The notes beneath the pieces were generated by a model. The model worked only from the letters and a program-made list of their open reading frames with translations. It did not search any database and had not been told where the DNA came from. A DNA stretch of 64,000 nucleotides from Tistrella mobilis KA081020-065 (GTDB lineage Bacteria > Pseudomonadota > Alphaproteobacteria > Tistrellales > Tistrellaceae), in assembly GCF_000264455.2 (NCBI RefSeq), contig NC_017956.1, forward strand, positions 2,834,001 through 2,898,000, read 5' to 3'. The position numbers were made by a program, and so were the translations under genes. This document shows, one piece after another, positions 1 through 8,139 of the stretch; the first letter of the stretch is position 1, and every line of letters begins with the position of its first letter.

Positions 1-972
1 CAGCGGGCGGCCGTCATTGCCGGCGCGCATGAACATCCGGTGCAGATGCGCCGACAGATAGCGGCGGTTGTACAGCCCCGTCAGGCCGTCGGTGGCGGCC
101 AAGGCAATGGAGCGCTGATAATTCTGCCGCAGCCGGTCCTGATAGCGCTTGCGGCGGACCTGGGTACGCACCCGCGCGCCCAGTTCGTTCACGTCCAGCG
201 GCATCATCAGATAGTCGTTCACGCCCAGATCCAGCGCCTTGGCCATGCGCTCGACATCGTCATGGCCCACGATCACCAGGATCGGGGTCTGGCGGGTTTC
301 GTCGATCGCCCGCAGCTGGCTGCACAGGCGTAGCGGATCGAAGCTTTCGATCAGCAGGTTGATCACGATCAGGTCGAAACCGGCGGTGCGCGCCAGATCC
401 AGCGCCTCGGTCGCCGTGCCGACCGCCGAGACGCTGTGCGTGCGCTTCAGCCGGTCGGCCAGAAAGTCGCGCTCGATCTCGCTGTCGTCCACCACCAGCA
501 CGCGGGCATTGTCGCCGCTTTCGTCCAGCGGCAGCGGCGCCGCGGCACCGCCCCCGAAATCCGAGATGGTCTGCTCGCGCAGACGCAGCTCGTCGAGCAT
601 CATCTTGAGCCGGGTGAGAGAGCGCACGCGCGCGAAGAGCGCCAGATCGTTGATCGGCTTGGTCAGGAAATCATCGGCGCCGGCTTCCAGCGCCCGCACC
701 CGTTCCACGCTGTCGCTGAGGGCCGTGACCATCACCACGGGGATATGGGCGGTCTCGGGGTCGCTCTTCAGCCGGCGGCAGACCTCGTAGCCGTCCATGC
801 CCGGCATCATGATGTCGAGCAGAACGATGTCAGGGGGATGGGCATGGGCACGGGCAAGCGCCATCTCGCCGTTCTGCGCCAGATCGACGTCGTAATACTC
901 CGCCGCAAGCTTCGCTTCGAAGAGCTTGAGGTTGGGCAGGAGATCGTCGACCACCAGAACGCGACCGGGCAT
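1..972 (-). CDS. pleD: PleD-type response regulator/diguanylate cyclase (partial, C-terminus outside window)
   Basis: This is the N-terminal 324 residues of a REC-REC-GGDEF protein that would make cyclic di-GMP at the cell pole when phosphorylated. The first receiver (about 1-120) carries Asp53 in LLDIMMPGMDG and the Lys of TKP. In the second receiver (about 150-275) the phosphoacceptor position is Asn205 (DLIVINLL), so it is a pseudo-receiver, as known for Caulobacter PleD. The GGDEF domain has just begun (DGLTGLYNRRY) when the window ends. The start is the ATG six bases after the divK stop, so the two genes are co-transcribed as in Caulobacter. The catalytic GG(D/E)EF motif itself is not visible here, so cyclase activity is inferred from the family. 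Confidence 0.93.
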   Translation of the reverse strand, partial: MPGRVLVVDDLLPNLKLFEAKLAAEYYDVDLAQNGEMALARAHAHPPDIVLLDIMMPGMDGYEVCRRLKSDPETAHIPVVMVTALSDSVERVRALEAGADDFLTKPINDLALFARVRSLTRLKMMLDELRLREQTISDFGGGAAAPLPLDESGDNARVLVVDDSEIERDFLADRLKRTHSVSAVGTATEALDLARTAGFDLIVINLLIESFDPLRLCSQLRAIDETRQTPILVIVGHDDVERMAKALDLGVNDYLMMPLDVNELGARVRTQVRRKRYQDRLRQNYQRSIALAATDGLTGLYNRRYLSAHLHRMFMRAGNDGRPL

Positions 973-978
973 TGCCCC

Positions 979-1344
979 TCAATCCAGAAACTTGCGCACC
1001 GTTTCGAGGAACGGGGTCACCGAGATCGGCTTCGAGATATAGCCCTCACAGCCGGCATCCAGGATCTTCTCCTCGTCGCCCTTCATCGCGAAGGCCGTGA
1101 CCGCGATGATCGGGATCGTGCGGAGATCGTCGTCGGCCTTGATCCACTTGGTCACGTCCAGTCCTGACACTTCAGGCAACTGAATGTCCATCAGAATCAG
1201 ATCGGGATGCTGATCCCGTGCGATCTTCAGGGCCTCCATACCGTCACGGGTCTGCAGAGTCACGTAGCCGTTCGCCTCAAGGAGGTCATTGAACAGCTTC
1301 ATGTTCAGTTCGTTGTCTTCGACGATCAGAACCGTCTTCGGCAT
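979..1344 (-). CDS. divK: DivK single-domain response regulator
   Basis: This is a 121-residue stand-alone receiver domain. It has the acidic pair VEDNE, phosphoacceptor Asp53 ([10 protein letters not shown]), the Thr/Ala switch VTAFAMKG and Lys in YISKPIS. DivK proteins shuttle phosphate between PleC and DivJ-type kinases and control CtrA through DivL. I chose the ATG at 1344 (MPKTVLIV), which has a GGGGCGGA ribosome site upstream. A TTG two codons earlier is less likely. The gene leads a two-gene operon with pleD and diverges from the ROK kinase gene. I see no CtrA-type TTAA-N7-TTAA site in the 233-base divergent region. Confidence 0.95.
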   Translation of the reverse strand: MPKTVLIVEDNELNMKLFNDLLEANGYVTLQTRDGMEALKIARDQHPDLILMDIQLPEVSGLDVTKWIKADDDLRTIPIIAVTAFAMKGDEEKILDAGCEGYISKPISVTPFLETVRKFLD

Positions 1345-1577
1345 GGCCAATTCCGCCCCGCGCCATCAGGAGGTCCCCTCGGCCGCCGCGGCGGCCCGAC
1401 CTCACGTCGAACGGCCCGCGACCGGCGGTTCGCCTCGTACCGGCGCACGATGCCCGGTTCCGATGACCGCAGCAATCATTTTGTGGCCATCCGTCAGGCG
1501 GTGCAACATCATGCGTGTCCGATGGGCCGTTTCCGATCATGCCCCGGCCCGGTCAAGCTGGAGGAGAACGGCCACAC

Positions 1578-2603
1578 ATGTTGGACCCGGCTGCCGCAAA
1601 CGATGGCTCCCGTATGCAGTCCCGGGTGCTTGTCGGCATCGATCTGGGCGGCACGAAGATTGCGGCAGTCGCCATCGAACGGGCAACAGGGCGAACGCTT
1701 GCACATTTACGCATGCCGACGCCGCGTGGCGACTATGATGCCACCATACGGACCATCGACGAGATTGCCGCCCGCGCGGAACAGGCGGCCGGAGTGACGG
1801 AGCGCCTGCCGCTGGGCATCGGCATGCCCGGCGCCATCAGCCCCAAAACCGGTCTGGTGAAGAACGCCAACTCCACCTGGCTGAACGGCCGGCCGCTGGA
1901 CCGCGATTTCACGGCACGCACCGGCAGGGCCGTGCGACTTGCCAATGATGCGAATTGCCTGGCGGTGTCGGAAGCCGTCGACGGGGCGGCGGCGGGGGCC
2001 CGTCTGGTCTTTGCCGCCATCCTGGGCACGGGCATCGGCGGCGGCATCGCCATCGATGGCCGGGTGCATGACGGCGCCGATGCGATCGCCGGCGAATGGG
2101 GCCACACCCCGATGCCCTGGGCCCAGCCCTGGAGCCGGGCCCCCGGCGAAACCCCGCCGCCGCAGGCCGCCGACCTGCCGGAACTGCCGGGCCCTGCCTG
2201 CTATTGCGGCCGGACGGGCTGCATCGAGACGCTGCTGTCGGGCCCCGGGCTTGCCCGCGATGGCGCCCGGCTGCGCGGGCTGGACGACGACGCCGCCGCC
2301 CTGGAACACAGCGCCGAGGCCGTGCTGGCGGCGGAACGGGCCGGCGCCCCCTGGGCGCTGGCGGCCGTGGCGCGCTGGCGCCATCGCTTCGGCCGGGCGC
2401 TGGCCATGATCGTCAACATCCTGGACCCGGATGTGATCGTGCTGGGTGGCGGGCTGTCGCAGGTGCCGGCACTGGTGGCGGATCCCGGGCCTCTGGTCGC
2501 GCCCTGGCTGTTTTCCGACCGGATGCGCACGCCGGTGCGCATTGCGCGCCATGGCGACGACAGCGGCGTGCGCGGCGCCGCCCGGCTGTGGGACAGCGCC
2601 TGA
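1578..2603 (+). CDS. ROK family sugar kinase
   Basis: This is a 341-residue ROK-fold kinase that likely phosphorylates glucose, fructose or N-acetylglucosamine in the cytoplasm. The N-terminal phosphate loop is IDLGGTK (about residues 21-27) and the acidic/GT block is ILGTGIGGG. The ROK signature EWGHTPM and the zinc-binding CYCGRTGCIE are both intact. The start is the ATG at 1578 because GGAGGAG precedes it by about ten bases. An in-frame ATG at 1515 would add 21 unconserved residues. It has no helix-turn-helix, so it is a kinase rather than a ROK repressor. It stands alone, divergent from divK. Substrate specificity cannot be read from the sequence. Confidence 0.9.
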   Translation: MLDPAAANDGSRMQSRVLVGIDLGGTKIAAVAIERATGRTLAHLRMPTPRGDYDATIRTIDEIAARAEQAAGVTERLPLGIGMPGAISPKTGLVKNANSTWLNGRPLDRDFTARTGRAVRLANDANCLAVSEAVDGAAAGARLVFAAILGTGIGGGIAIDGRVHDGADAIAGEWGHTPMPWAQPWSRAPGETPPPQAADLPELPGPACYCGRTGCIETLLSGPGLARDGARLRGLDDDAAALEHSAEAVLAAERAGAPWALAAVARWRHRFGRALAMIVNILDPDVIVLGGGLSQVPALVADPGPLVAPWLFSDRMRTPVRIARHGDDSGVRGAARLWDSA

Positions 2604-2702
2604 CCGCAGGATCGGCGGGCCGTGGCTCGGCACTGGACGCGAAGCCCGCCGCGTGGGAACATGACCGGAACATCCGGCCGTTCCTGGCGAGTGCCACAGC
2701 CC

Positions 2703-3962
2703 ATGTCCGCAGCCCCTGCCGCCGATGACGGCGGCACAGATCAGGCTTACCCACCCGCAGGCTGCGCCCCTGCATCGGCCGCGGGGTGGCTGTGCCGCGA
2801 CTGCGGATCCACCCGCATGGCCGAAGACGGCAACCGGCGCTGCCCGGCCTGCGGTTCGGCGCGGATCGTGATCCATCCCGAACTGCACCGGCTGACCATC
2901 GCCCATGTCGATTGCGATGCCTTCTACGCCTCGGTCGAAAAGCGCGACCGGCCCGATCTGGCGCAACGGCCGGTGATCGTGGGCGGCGGCCATCGCGGTG
3001 TCGTCGCCACCTGTTGCTATCTGGCCCGGATGAAGGGCGTGCGCTCGGCCATGCCGATGTTCAAGGCGCGCGAACTGTGCCCGGATGCGGTGGTGCTGCC
3101 GCCCGATATGGCGCGCTATCGCGAGGCGGGGCTGAAGATCCGCCGGCTGATGCGTGCCCTCACCCCGCTGGTCGAGCCCTTGTCGATCGACGAGGCCTAT
3201 CTGGATCTGGGGCCGGAGGCGGGGGCGCCCGACAGTCGGGCCAGCCCCGCCCAGCGCCTGGCCGCCCTGGCCCGCCGGGTGGAGCGCGAGGTGGGGGTCA
3301 CGGTCTCGGTCGGGCTCGGCCCCAACAAGTTTCTGGCCAAGCTGGCCTCGGAACTGGACAAGCCGCGCGGCTTTGCGGTGATCGGTACAGCCGAAGCCGC
3401 CGCCTTCCTGGCCGACAAGCCGGTGCGCATGCTGTGGGGGGTGGGCCCGGCCTTCGAACGCCGGCTTGCCACAGACGGCATCACCCGGATCGGCCAGCTG
3501 CAATCACTGGGGCCGCAGGCGCTGGCCCGCCGCTATGGCCGGATCGGCGCCCAGATCGCGGGCTTTGCCACGGGGCGCGACCCGCGGCGGGTGACGCCCT
3601 CGCGCCCGGCCAAAAGCGTGTCGGCCGAAACCACGCTGGCCCGCGACGAACGCGCCGCCGACCGCCTGGCAGAGCTGTTGCCGCCGCTGGCCGAACGGGT
3701 GGCGGCCCGTCTGGCCGGCAGCCGTCTGGTGGCCGAAGGCGTGGTGCTGAAGCTGAAGACCGCCGATTTTCAGACCCTGACCCGCAGCCGGCGGCTGAAG
3801 GCGCCGACCGATCGATCGGCGCCCCTGATCGCCGCGGCACAGGACCTGCTCGCCGCCGAGGCGACCGGCGATACCGCCTTCCGGCTGATCGGGCTGGGCG
3901 CCCAGCCGGTGCGCGACCGGGACGGCGACCCCGCCGCCCCGGATCTCTTCGGCACCGGCTGA
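2703..3962 (+). CDS. dinB: DNA polymerase IV (Y family) with N-terminal zinc-ribbon-like extension
   Basis: This is an error-prone translesion polymerase of about 419 residues. The palm carries the metal ligands in HVDCDAFYASVEKRD and SIDEAYLDL. The fingers, thumb (GVGPAFERRLATDGI, a helix-hairpin-helix) and little-finger domain follow. Ahead of the catalytic core is a CRDC...CPAC pair, a Cys4 ribbon seen in some alphaproteobacterial Pol IV proteins but absent from the E. coli enzyme. The start is uncertain. ATG 2703 keeps the whole ribbon, while ATG 2661 has a slightly better upstream GTGGGAA. The stop lies four bases from the converging thioesterase stop. I see no LexA box in the short upstream region. 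Confidence 0.93.
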   Translation: MSAAPAADDGGTDQAYPPAGCAPASAAGWLCRDCGSTRMAEDGNRRCPACGSARIVIHPELHRLTIAHVDCDAFYASVEKRDRPDLAQRPVIVGGGHRGVVATCCYLARMKGVRSAMPMFKARELCPDAVVLPPDMARYREAGLKIRRLMRALTPLVEPLSIDEAYLDLGPEAGAPDSRASPAQRLAALARRVEREVGVTVSVGLGPNKFLAKLASELDKPRGFAVIGTAEAAAFLADKPVRMLWGVGPAFERRLATDGITRIGQLQSLGPQALARRYGRIGAQIAGFATGRDPRRVTPSRPAKSVSAETTLARDERAADRLAELLPPLAERVAARLAGSRLVAEGVVLKLKTADFQTLTRSRRLKAPTDRSAPLIAAAQDLLAAEATGDTAFRLIGLGAQPVRDRDGDPAAPDLFGTG

Positions 3963-3966
3963 CGGA

Positions 3967-4404
3967 TCAGCCCGGCAGCGCGAAGGTCAGCGTGGTGTGG
4001 GCCACGGGCTCGTCGTCGCCGTCGGAATAGAGCGACACCTCGCCATAGGCCAGCCTGCGGCCGCACCGGATCAGCCGTGCTTCGGAAAGCACGTCGACCA
4101 TGGCCGGGCGGCGCAGGAAATTGATGGTCAGATTGCTGGTCACCGCCATCCGCGCCGGGCCCAGCCGGCCCATGATCGCGGCATAGAAGGTGACGTCGGC
4201 AAGCGTCGCCAGGGCCGGGCCGCTCAACGTGCCACCGGGGCGGATCAGCTGCACCGTGGCCGGAAGGCGGCCCCGGGCGCTACCGTCGTCGATCCGCTCG
4301 ATACGGATGCCGAGCAGCTCGGCCATGGGCAATTCATCACGAATGATCTGATTGAAGGCGTCGGGACGGATCCGGTCGAGGCCGGGTTCGACCATTACAG
4401 TCAT
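3967..4404 (-). CDS. PaaI/DUF4442-type hotdog thioesterase
   Basis: This 145-residue protein has the single hotdog-fold layout of PaaI-like acyl-CoA thioesterases. It has an N-terminal helix, the central helix segment GGTLSGPALATLADVTFYAA in place of the usual HGG...AD motif, and a strand TSNLTINFLRRP. It probably hydrolyses a cytoplasmic acyl-CoA, but the substrate is unknown. The classical HGG is replaced by LSGP, so the active site deviates from the type enzyme. The ATG at 4404 has GAGAGACG upstream. It is convergent with dinB and lies 45 bases downstream of eipB on the same strand. Confidence 0.8.
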   Translation of the reverse strand: MTVMVEPGLDRIRPDAFNQIIRDELPMAELLGIRIERIDDGSARGRLPATVQLIRPGGTLSGPALATLADVTFYAAIMGRLGPARMAVTSNLTINFLRRPAMVDVLSEARLIRCGRRLAYGEVSLYSDGDDEPVAHTTLTFALPG

Positions 4405-4449
4405 GCGTGGCGTCTCTCTGTTCGGAACGCACTGAGGGAACGGGTTCTA

Positions 4450-5379
4450 TCAGTCGCACTCTTCCGCCGTCGGCCGGTTTTCTACCGAGACGAGACGAGC
4501 AGATATCGCAAATTCACCGTAATCTATATCGAATCGCCGGACGACCCCGTTCGGCTGGATCTGGTAAAGAAGCTCATAGATCGGCGTCTCGGACCGATCG
4601 TCGGGCTTGAAGAAGGCCAGCCGCATCGGAATGACGGTCGCCGTGCGCAGCGCATCCGCCGCCTCCCCCGCCTGGACCGGCCAGTCCTGGTCGGCCGCGA
4701 TCTCCGTCGGCCGGCCGATATGGGCGCTCACGAAGGACAGGCTGTCCTGCCCCGATCCGGTCAGAACCTGGGCGCGGATGAAGGCCTCCCCGGCCTCCGC
4801 CGCCTGAAGCAGCCGCTCGGTATGGGCGGTGGGCAGCAGGGCACCGGCCGGCACGCTCTCGGTTACGCCCGGCGGATTGGCGAAACGAAGTTTCGAAGGA
4901 CGATCCGGTGACGTCCGATCGAGATGGGCGATGGCCAGTTCGACGCTCTCGCCGTTTTCTCGCTCTTCGTAACGAAACCGAAACCGTGTGCCGTCGTCCG
5001 ACTCCTCGGAATCGAACAGGATGTCCGACACCACCGGTTCCGCCTCGTCGAAATCGATCTCCATCCGGCTGGCCTGCAGCACCGACCAGCCGTCACAGGC
5101 CCGGTCGAAGATCACCGCCATATCACCCGCGACGCCGGCGATCGCGGCATCGGGCTGGGCTTTCAGCAGGCTCATCGCGTAATGCGCGCGGTGCGGCACC
5201 GAATGCGGGGCCGCCAGGGCCGCGGGCATCAGGGCCAGGACGGTTCCGGCCGCCGCCACGCATCCCAGGATCCCTTGCCCGATCCGGAACCGCCCTCCGG
5301 TTGCGATCAGGCGCGGCATCACGACCAGACGCGACATCACGGCTCGACGGGCGGCGGCGGAACGGCTGGGCAGAGGCAT
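4450..5379 (-). CDS. eipB: EipB family periplasmic envelope-integrity protein (DUF1849)
   Basis: This 309-residue exported protein begins with a basic stretch and a hydrophobic segment ending in ALMPAALAAP, which looks like a signal peptide. The mature part starts with the family pattern HRAHYAMSLL and contains FDRACDGW. A second Cys lies three residues from the end (EECD). In characterised EipB an equivalent pair forms a disulfide. EipB proteins adopt a spiral beta barrel in the periplasm and protect against envelope stress in alphaproteobacteria. The ATG at 5379 has GGAG upstream. A later ATG (5337) is also possible and would shorten the leader. No neighbour suggests a partner. Confidence 0.85.
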   Translation of the reverse strand: MPLPSRSAAARRAVMSRLVVMPRLIATGGRFRIGQGILGCVAAAGTVLALMPAALAAPHSVPHRAHYAMSLLKAQPDAAIAGVAGDMAVIFDRACDGWSVLQASRMEIDFDEAEPVVSDILFDSEESDDGTRFRFRYEERENGESVELAIAHLDRTSPDRPSKLRFANPPGVTESVPAGALLPTAHTERLLQAAEAGEAFIRAQVLTGSGQDSLSFVSAHIGRPTEIAADQDWPVQAGEAADALRTATVIPMRLAFFKPDDRSETPIYELLYQIQPNGVVRRFDIDYGEFAISARLVSVENRPTAEECD

Positions 5380-5505
5380 GGGCGAAAGCTCCGGGATCTG
5401 CGGTCGGGAAGACGTCTGCGGGGCGCAGGCCGCCGGCGCCGCGGGCGCAAGAGTGTGCCACGGGCGGAACCTGCCCGGAAGGCCCGCCCGCGCGGCCGGC
5501 TTCTC

Positions 5506-6387
5506 TCAGCGGCGGATCCCGCCATCCAGTGTTGCAACCGCGCCGTAAAGATCCGGACGGCGATCGCGGAACAGCCCCCACGAGGCTCTCAGCCGGCGCG
5601 CCATCGCCAGATCCAGCTCTGCGGTCACCACCGCATCGCCGCTGCGCCCGGCCTCGGCCAGGATCGCGCCGGTCGGGTCGGCCACGAAGCTGGATCCGTA
5701 GAAGGTGAGCGTGGCATCGCGGCCCGCCTCGGTCCCCACCCGGTTGGCGGCGATCACCGGCAAGATATTGGCGCCGGCATGGCCCTGCATCACCCGCCGC
5801 CAATGGTCGCGGCTGTCCCAGTCCGGGGCCTGAGGCTCGGACCCGATCGCCGTCGGATAGAGCAGCAGTTCGGCCCCAGCCAGCGCCATCGCCCGGGCTG
5901 CTTCGGGAAACCACTGGTCCCAGCAGATCGCGGCGCCGATCCGCCCCAGCTTCGTGTCGAACACCCTGAAGCCGGTGTCGCCGGGCGAGAAATAGAATTT
6001 CTCCTGATAGCCCGGCCCGTCGGGGATATGGCTCTTGCGGTAGAGGCCCAGCACCCGGCCGTCGGCATCGATCATCGCCAGGCTGTTGAAGAAGGCCTGG
6101 CCGGCGCGTTCGAAGAAGCTGACCGGGATCACCACCCCCAGTTCCGCCGCCAGGGCCGACAGCCGGGCGATCGCGGGATTGCCCTCATAGGGGCGTGCGG
6201 CATCGAACCAGGCCGGGTCCTGGTCCTTGCAGAAATAGGGCAGCTCGAACAGTTCCTGCGGCAGCACCAGCCGGGCGCCGGCCGCGGCGGCGGTGCGGAT
6301 CATCTCCTCGACCCGGTCGAGGTTCCGGTCACGGTCGTCGGCCACCGCCATCTGCAGGGCGGCAACCGTCAGCAGGCCGTCGGTCAT
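5506..6387 (-). CDS. aguB: N-carbamoylputrescine amidase
   Basis: This is a 293-residue nitrilase-superfamily enzyme that converts N-carbamoylputrescine to putrescine, CO2 and ammonia, the last step of the agmatine route to putrescine. The Glu-Lys-Cys triad is visible as PQELFELPYF, YRKSHIPDGPGY and AAICWDQWFPEAAR. The last two are diagnostic for AguB within the superfamily. The ATG at 6387 has ACGGAG about eight bases upstream. A longer in-frame stretch to 6525 is unconserved. The expected partner, agmatine deiminase, is represented nearby only by a degenerate relative (8119-9195). The gene diverges from the fadL-like gene across a 326-base AT-richer spacer. Confidence 0.93.
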   Translation of the reverse strand: MTDGLLTVAALQMAVADDRDRNLDRVEEMIRTAAAAGARLVLPQELFELPYFCKDQDPAWFDAARPYEGNPAIARLSALAAELGVVIPVSFFERAGQAFFNSLAMIDADGRVLGLYRKSHIPDGPGYQEKFYFSPGDTGFRVFDTKLGRIGAAICWDQWFPEAARAMALAGAELLLYPTAIGSEPQAPDWDSRDHWRRVMQGHAGANILPVIAANRVGTEAGRDATLTFYGSSFVADPTGAILAEAGRSGDAVVTAELDLAMARRLRASWGLFRDRRPDLYGAVATLDGGIRR

Positions 6388-6713
6388 GTCGGAACTCCGT
6401 CTGCGGCGTCTGAAATCCGGGACATATGATCCGCTCAGCCTATCCGGCCCCGGCCTCTCGCCGCAACCGAAGCCCTTGTGACAAGGCTGCGGCGCCGTGG
6501 CGGTTTCGCAACAGGTGGTTTCCAATCCTGGACATAATTCCTCTCATGATCGACGAGCAGTGCTTTCTATAATTGACGTTAACGTAAACGTTACTTAACC
6601 ATCGAGTGGTTCGAGGGAATTCAATCCGGGTTGTACACCCGCTTTGGATACCCACGACACATCCTGAAAGGGAATCTTTCCGGATCAAAAGAATCTTAAT
6701 GGGGAAACGTCCG
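6388..6713. other. Divergent intergenic region aguB / fadL-like
   Basis: This 326-base spacer is clearly AT-richer than its surroundings, especially 6530-6700. It holds a TATAAT hexamer at 6568-6573 and an overlapping palindrome at 6573-6588, described separately. A second imperfect dyad (GTAA-ACG-TTAC) runs into the first at 6584-6594. No open frame in it looks coding. If TATAAT is the fadL promoter, the transcript carries a leader of about 135 bases. Confidence 0.6.
6568..6588 (+). promoter_or_regulatory. TATAAT box overlapping a LiuR-like palindrome
   Basis: A perfect TATAAT (6568-6573) runs directly into TTGACGTTAACGTAAA (6573-6588). The latter is a 16-base palindrome with one asymmetric pair and an ACGTTAACGT core. 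From memory, MerR-family LiuR sites in proteobacteria have this ACGT-WW-ACGT layout. Overlap with the -10 box suggests operator control of the fadL-like gene downstream. No good -35 hexamer is visible 17 bases upstream. TTGACG inside the palindrome could alternatively be a -35 box with a poor -10. Confidence 0.45.
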
Positions 6714-8075
6714 ATGCACGCCCGTCCGCCCAGACGTCATCCGGGCCGCGCCGCCGCGGCCAGCCTGCCAACCCTTCTCGGCCTGCCCGCGCTTGCGGCG
6801 GCCCTGCTCGCCGCCGGCCCTGCCGGGGCTGCCGGCTTCTTCATCCAGGAACAGAGCGTCAAGGGCGTCGGCCGCGCCTTTGCCGGCGAAGCCGCCCTCG
6901 GTTCCGACGCCTCCACCATCTTCACCAACCCGGCGGGCATGACCCGGCTCGACGGTCGCCAGGTTCAACTGGGCGGCCATGTGCTGATCCTGAAGGCGGA
7001 TCTGACCGATGCCGGCTCCACCGCCACCACCCTCGGCACCGGCGGTGCCGCGGTGCGCTATGGCGGCGCCAATGGCGACCCCTTCGACACCACGCCGGTG
7101 CCGAATTTCTACGCCGCCATGCCGGTGGACGACGACCACCGGGTCTGGCTGGGTGTGGGCATCTCGGCCCCCTTCGGCCTGGTCGCCGACTATGGCGACG
7201 GCTGGTTCGGCCGCTACGATTCGACCAAGACCGAACTCAAGACCATCGACATCGCCCCCAGCATCGCCTTCAAGGCCAGCGACTGGCTGTCGGTGGGCGG
7301 CGGCCTCGACATCCAGTATGCCGAGGCGACGCTCGAAAATGCGGTCGCCAACGGCCTCGCCCCGGGCGGGCCCAGCCCCGCAACCGACGGCCATGCCCGC
7401 GTCGAGGGCGATGACTGGAGCGTGGGCTACAATCTGGGTGTGATCTTCACCCCGGTGCCTCAGGCGCGGATCGGCCTGCATTACCGCTCGGCCATTTCCC
7501 ACGACCTGAAGGGCACGGCCTCGCTCACCGATCTGACCGGCCCGCTGGCGGCGGCCAATTTCCGCTCCGATGGTCAGGCGGCGCTCGACCTGCCGGCCGT
7601 CGCCTCGGCAGCGGTGGCGGTGGATGTCACCGACCGGCTCACCCTGCTCGGCCAGGTGAACTTCTACGAATGGAGCCGGTTCGACGAGATCCGGGTGCAG
7701 TTCTCCAACGGCCTGCCGGATTCGGTGAAGACCCAGAATTACGAAGACAGCTGGGGTGTCAGCCTCGGTGCCGAATACCGGCTGGATCCGGCCTGGACGC
7801 TGCGCGGCGGCGTGCAGTGGGACCAGACGCCGACGGTCGATGAATACCGCACCACCCGCACCCCCGATGCCGACCGGCTGTGGCTGGCGGCCGGTGCCAG
7901 CTGGGAAGTCTCGGACTGGATCGGCATCGACATGGCCTATGCCCACATTTTCGTCGACGACACCCGGATCGACCTGATCGAGCCGGGCATCGGCGGCACC
8001 GGTCAGGTCAATGTCCGCGCCGATGTGGAAAGCAGCATCGATATCGTCAGCCTTCAGGCGCGCCTGAAGTTCTGA
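6714..8075 (+). CDS. OmpP1/FadL family outer-membrane transporter
   Basis: This 453-residue outer-membrane beta barrel of the long-chain fatty acid/hydrophobic substrate channel family has a signal peptide (about 1-40, ending PAGAAG). The FadL plug signature follows as GRAFAGEAALGSDASTIF and NPAGMTRL. The protein ends in KF preceded by alternating strands, as expected for a barrel recognised by the Bam complex. The ATG at 6714 has GGGGAAA eight bases upstream. An ATG at 6699 is also in frame. The palindrome upstream suggests control by a fatty-acid or branched-chain acyl-CoA regulator. It converges on the AguA-like gene with a perfect hairpin between them. Confidence 0.92.
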   Translation: MHARPPRRHPGRAAAASLPTLLGLPALAAALLAAGPAGAAGFFIQEQSVKGVGRAFAGEAALGSDASTIFTNPAGMTRLDGRQVQLGGHVLILKADLTDAGSTATTLGTGGAAVRYGGANGDPFDTTPVPNFYAAMPVDDDHRVWLGVGISAPFGLVADYGDGWFGRYDSTKTELKTIDIAPSIAFKASDWLSVGGGLDIQYAEATLENAVANGLAPGGPSPATDGHARVEGDDWSVGYNLGVIFTPVPQARIGLHYRSAISHDLKGTASLTDLTGPLAAANFRSDGQAALDLPAVASAAVAVDVTDRLTLLGQVNFYEWSRFDEIRVQFSNGLPDSVKTQNYEDSWGVSLGAEYRLDPAWTLRGGVQWDQTPTVDEYRTTRTPDADRLWLAAGASWEVSDWIGIDMAYAHIFVDDTRIDLIEPGIGGTGQVNVRADVESSIDIVSLQARLKF

Positions 8076-8100
8076 TCACCCGGCCCCTCTCGCCGCCCTC

Positions 8101-8139
8101 CCGGCCGACGACCTCCGTCTAGCGGAGGTCGTCGGCCGG
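8101..8139. terminator. Perfect 17-bp hairpin between convergent genes, stop codon in loop
   Basis: CCGGCCGACGACCTCCG (8101-8117) and its exact complement (8123-8139) flank the loop TCTAG. The right arm is also the last six sense codons of the AguA-like gene, and its TAG stop lies in the loop. The hairpin sits 26 bases after the fadL stop. There is no U-tract on either strand, so it is an unconventional terminator candidate or an mRNA-stabilising 3' structure for both transcripts. Confidence 0.6.

Noticed and set aside
1707-3503. A roughly 600-codon open frame antisense to the ROK kinase and dinB genes.
   Set aside because: It crosses two well-supported genes on the other strand and shows only GC-driven composition.
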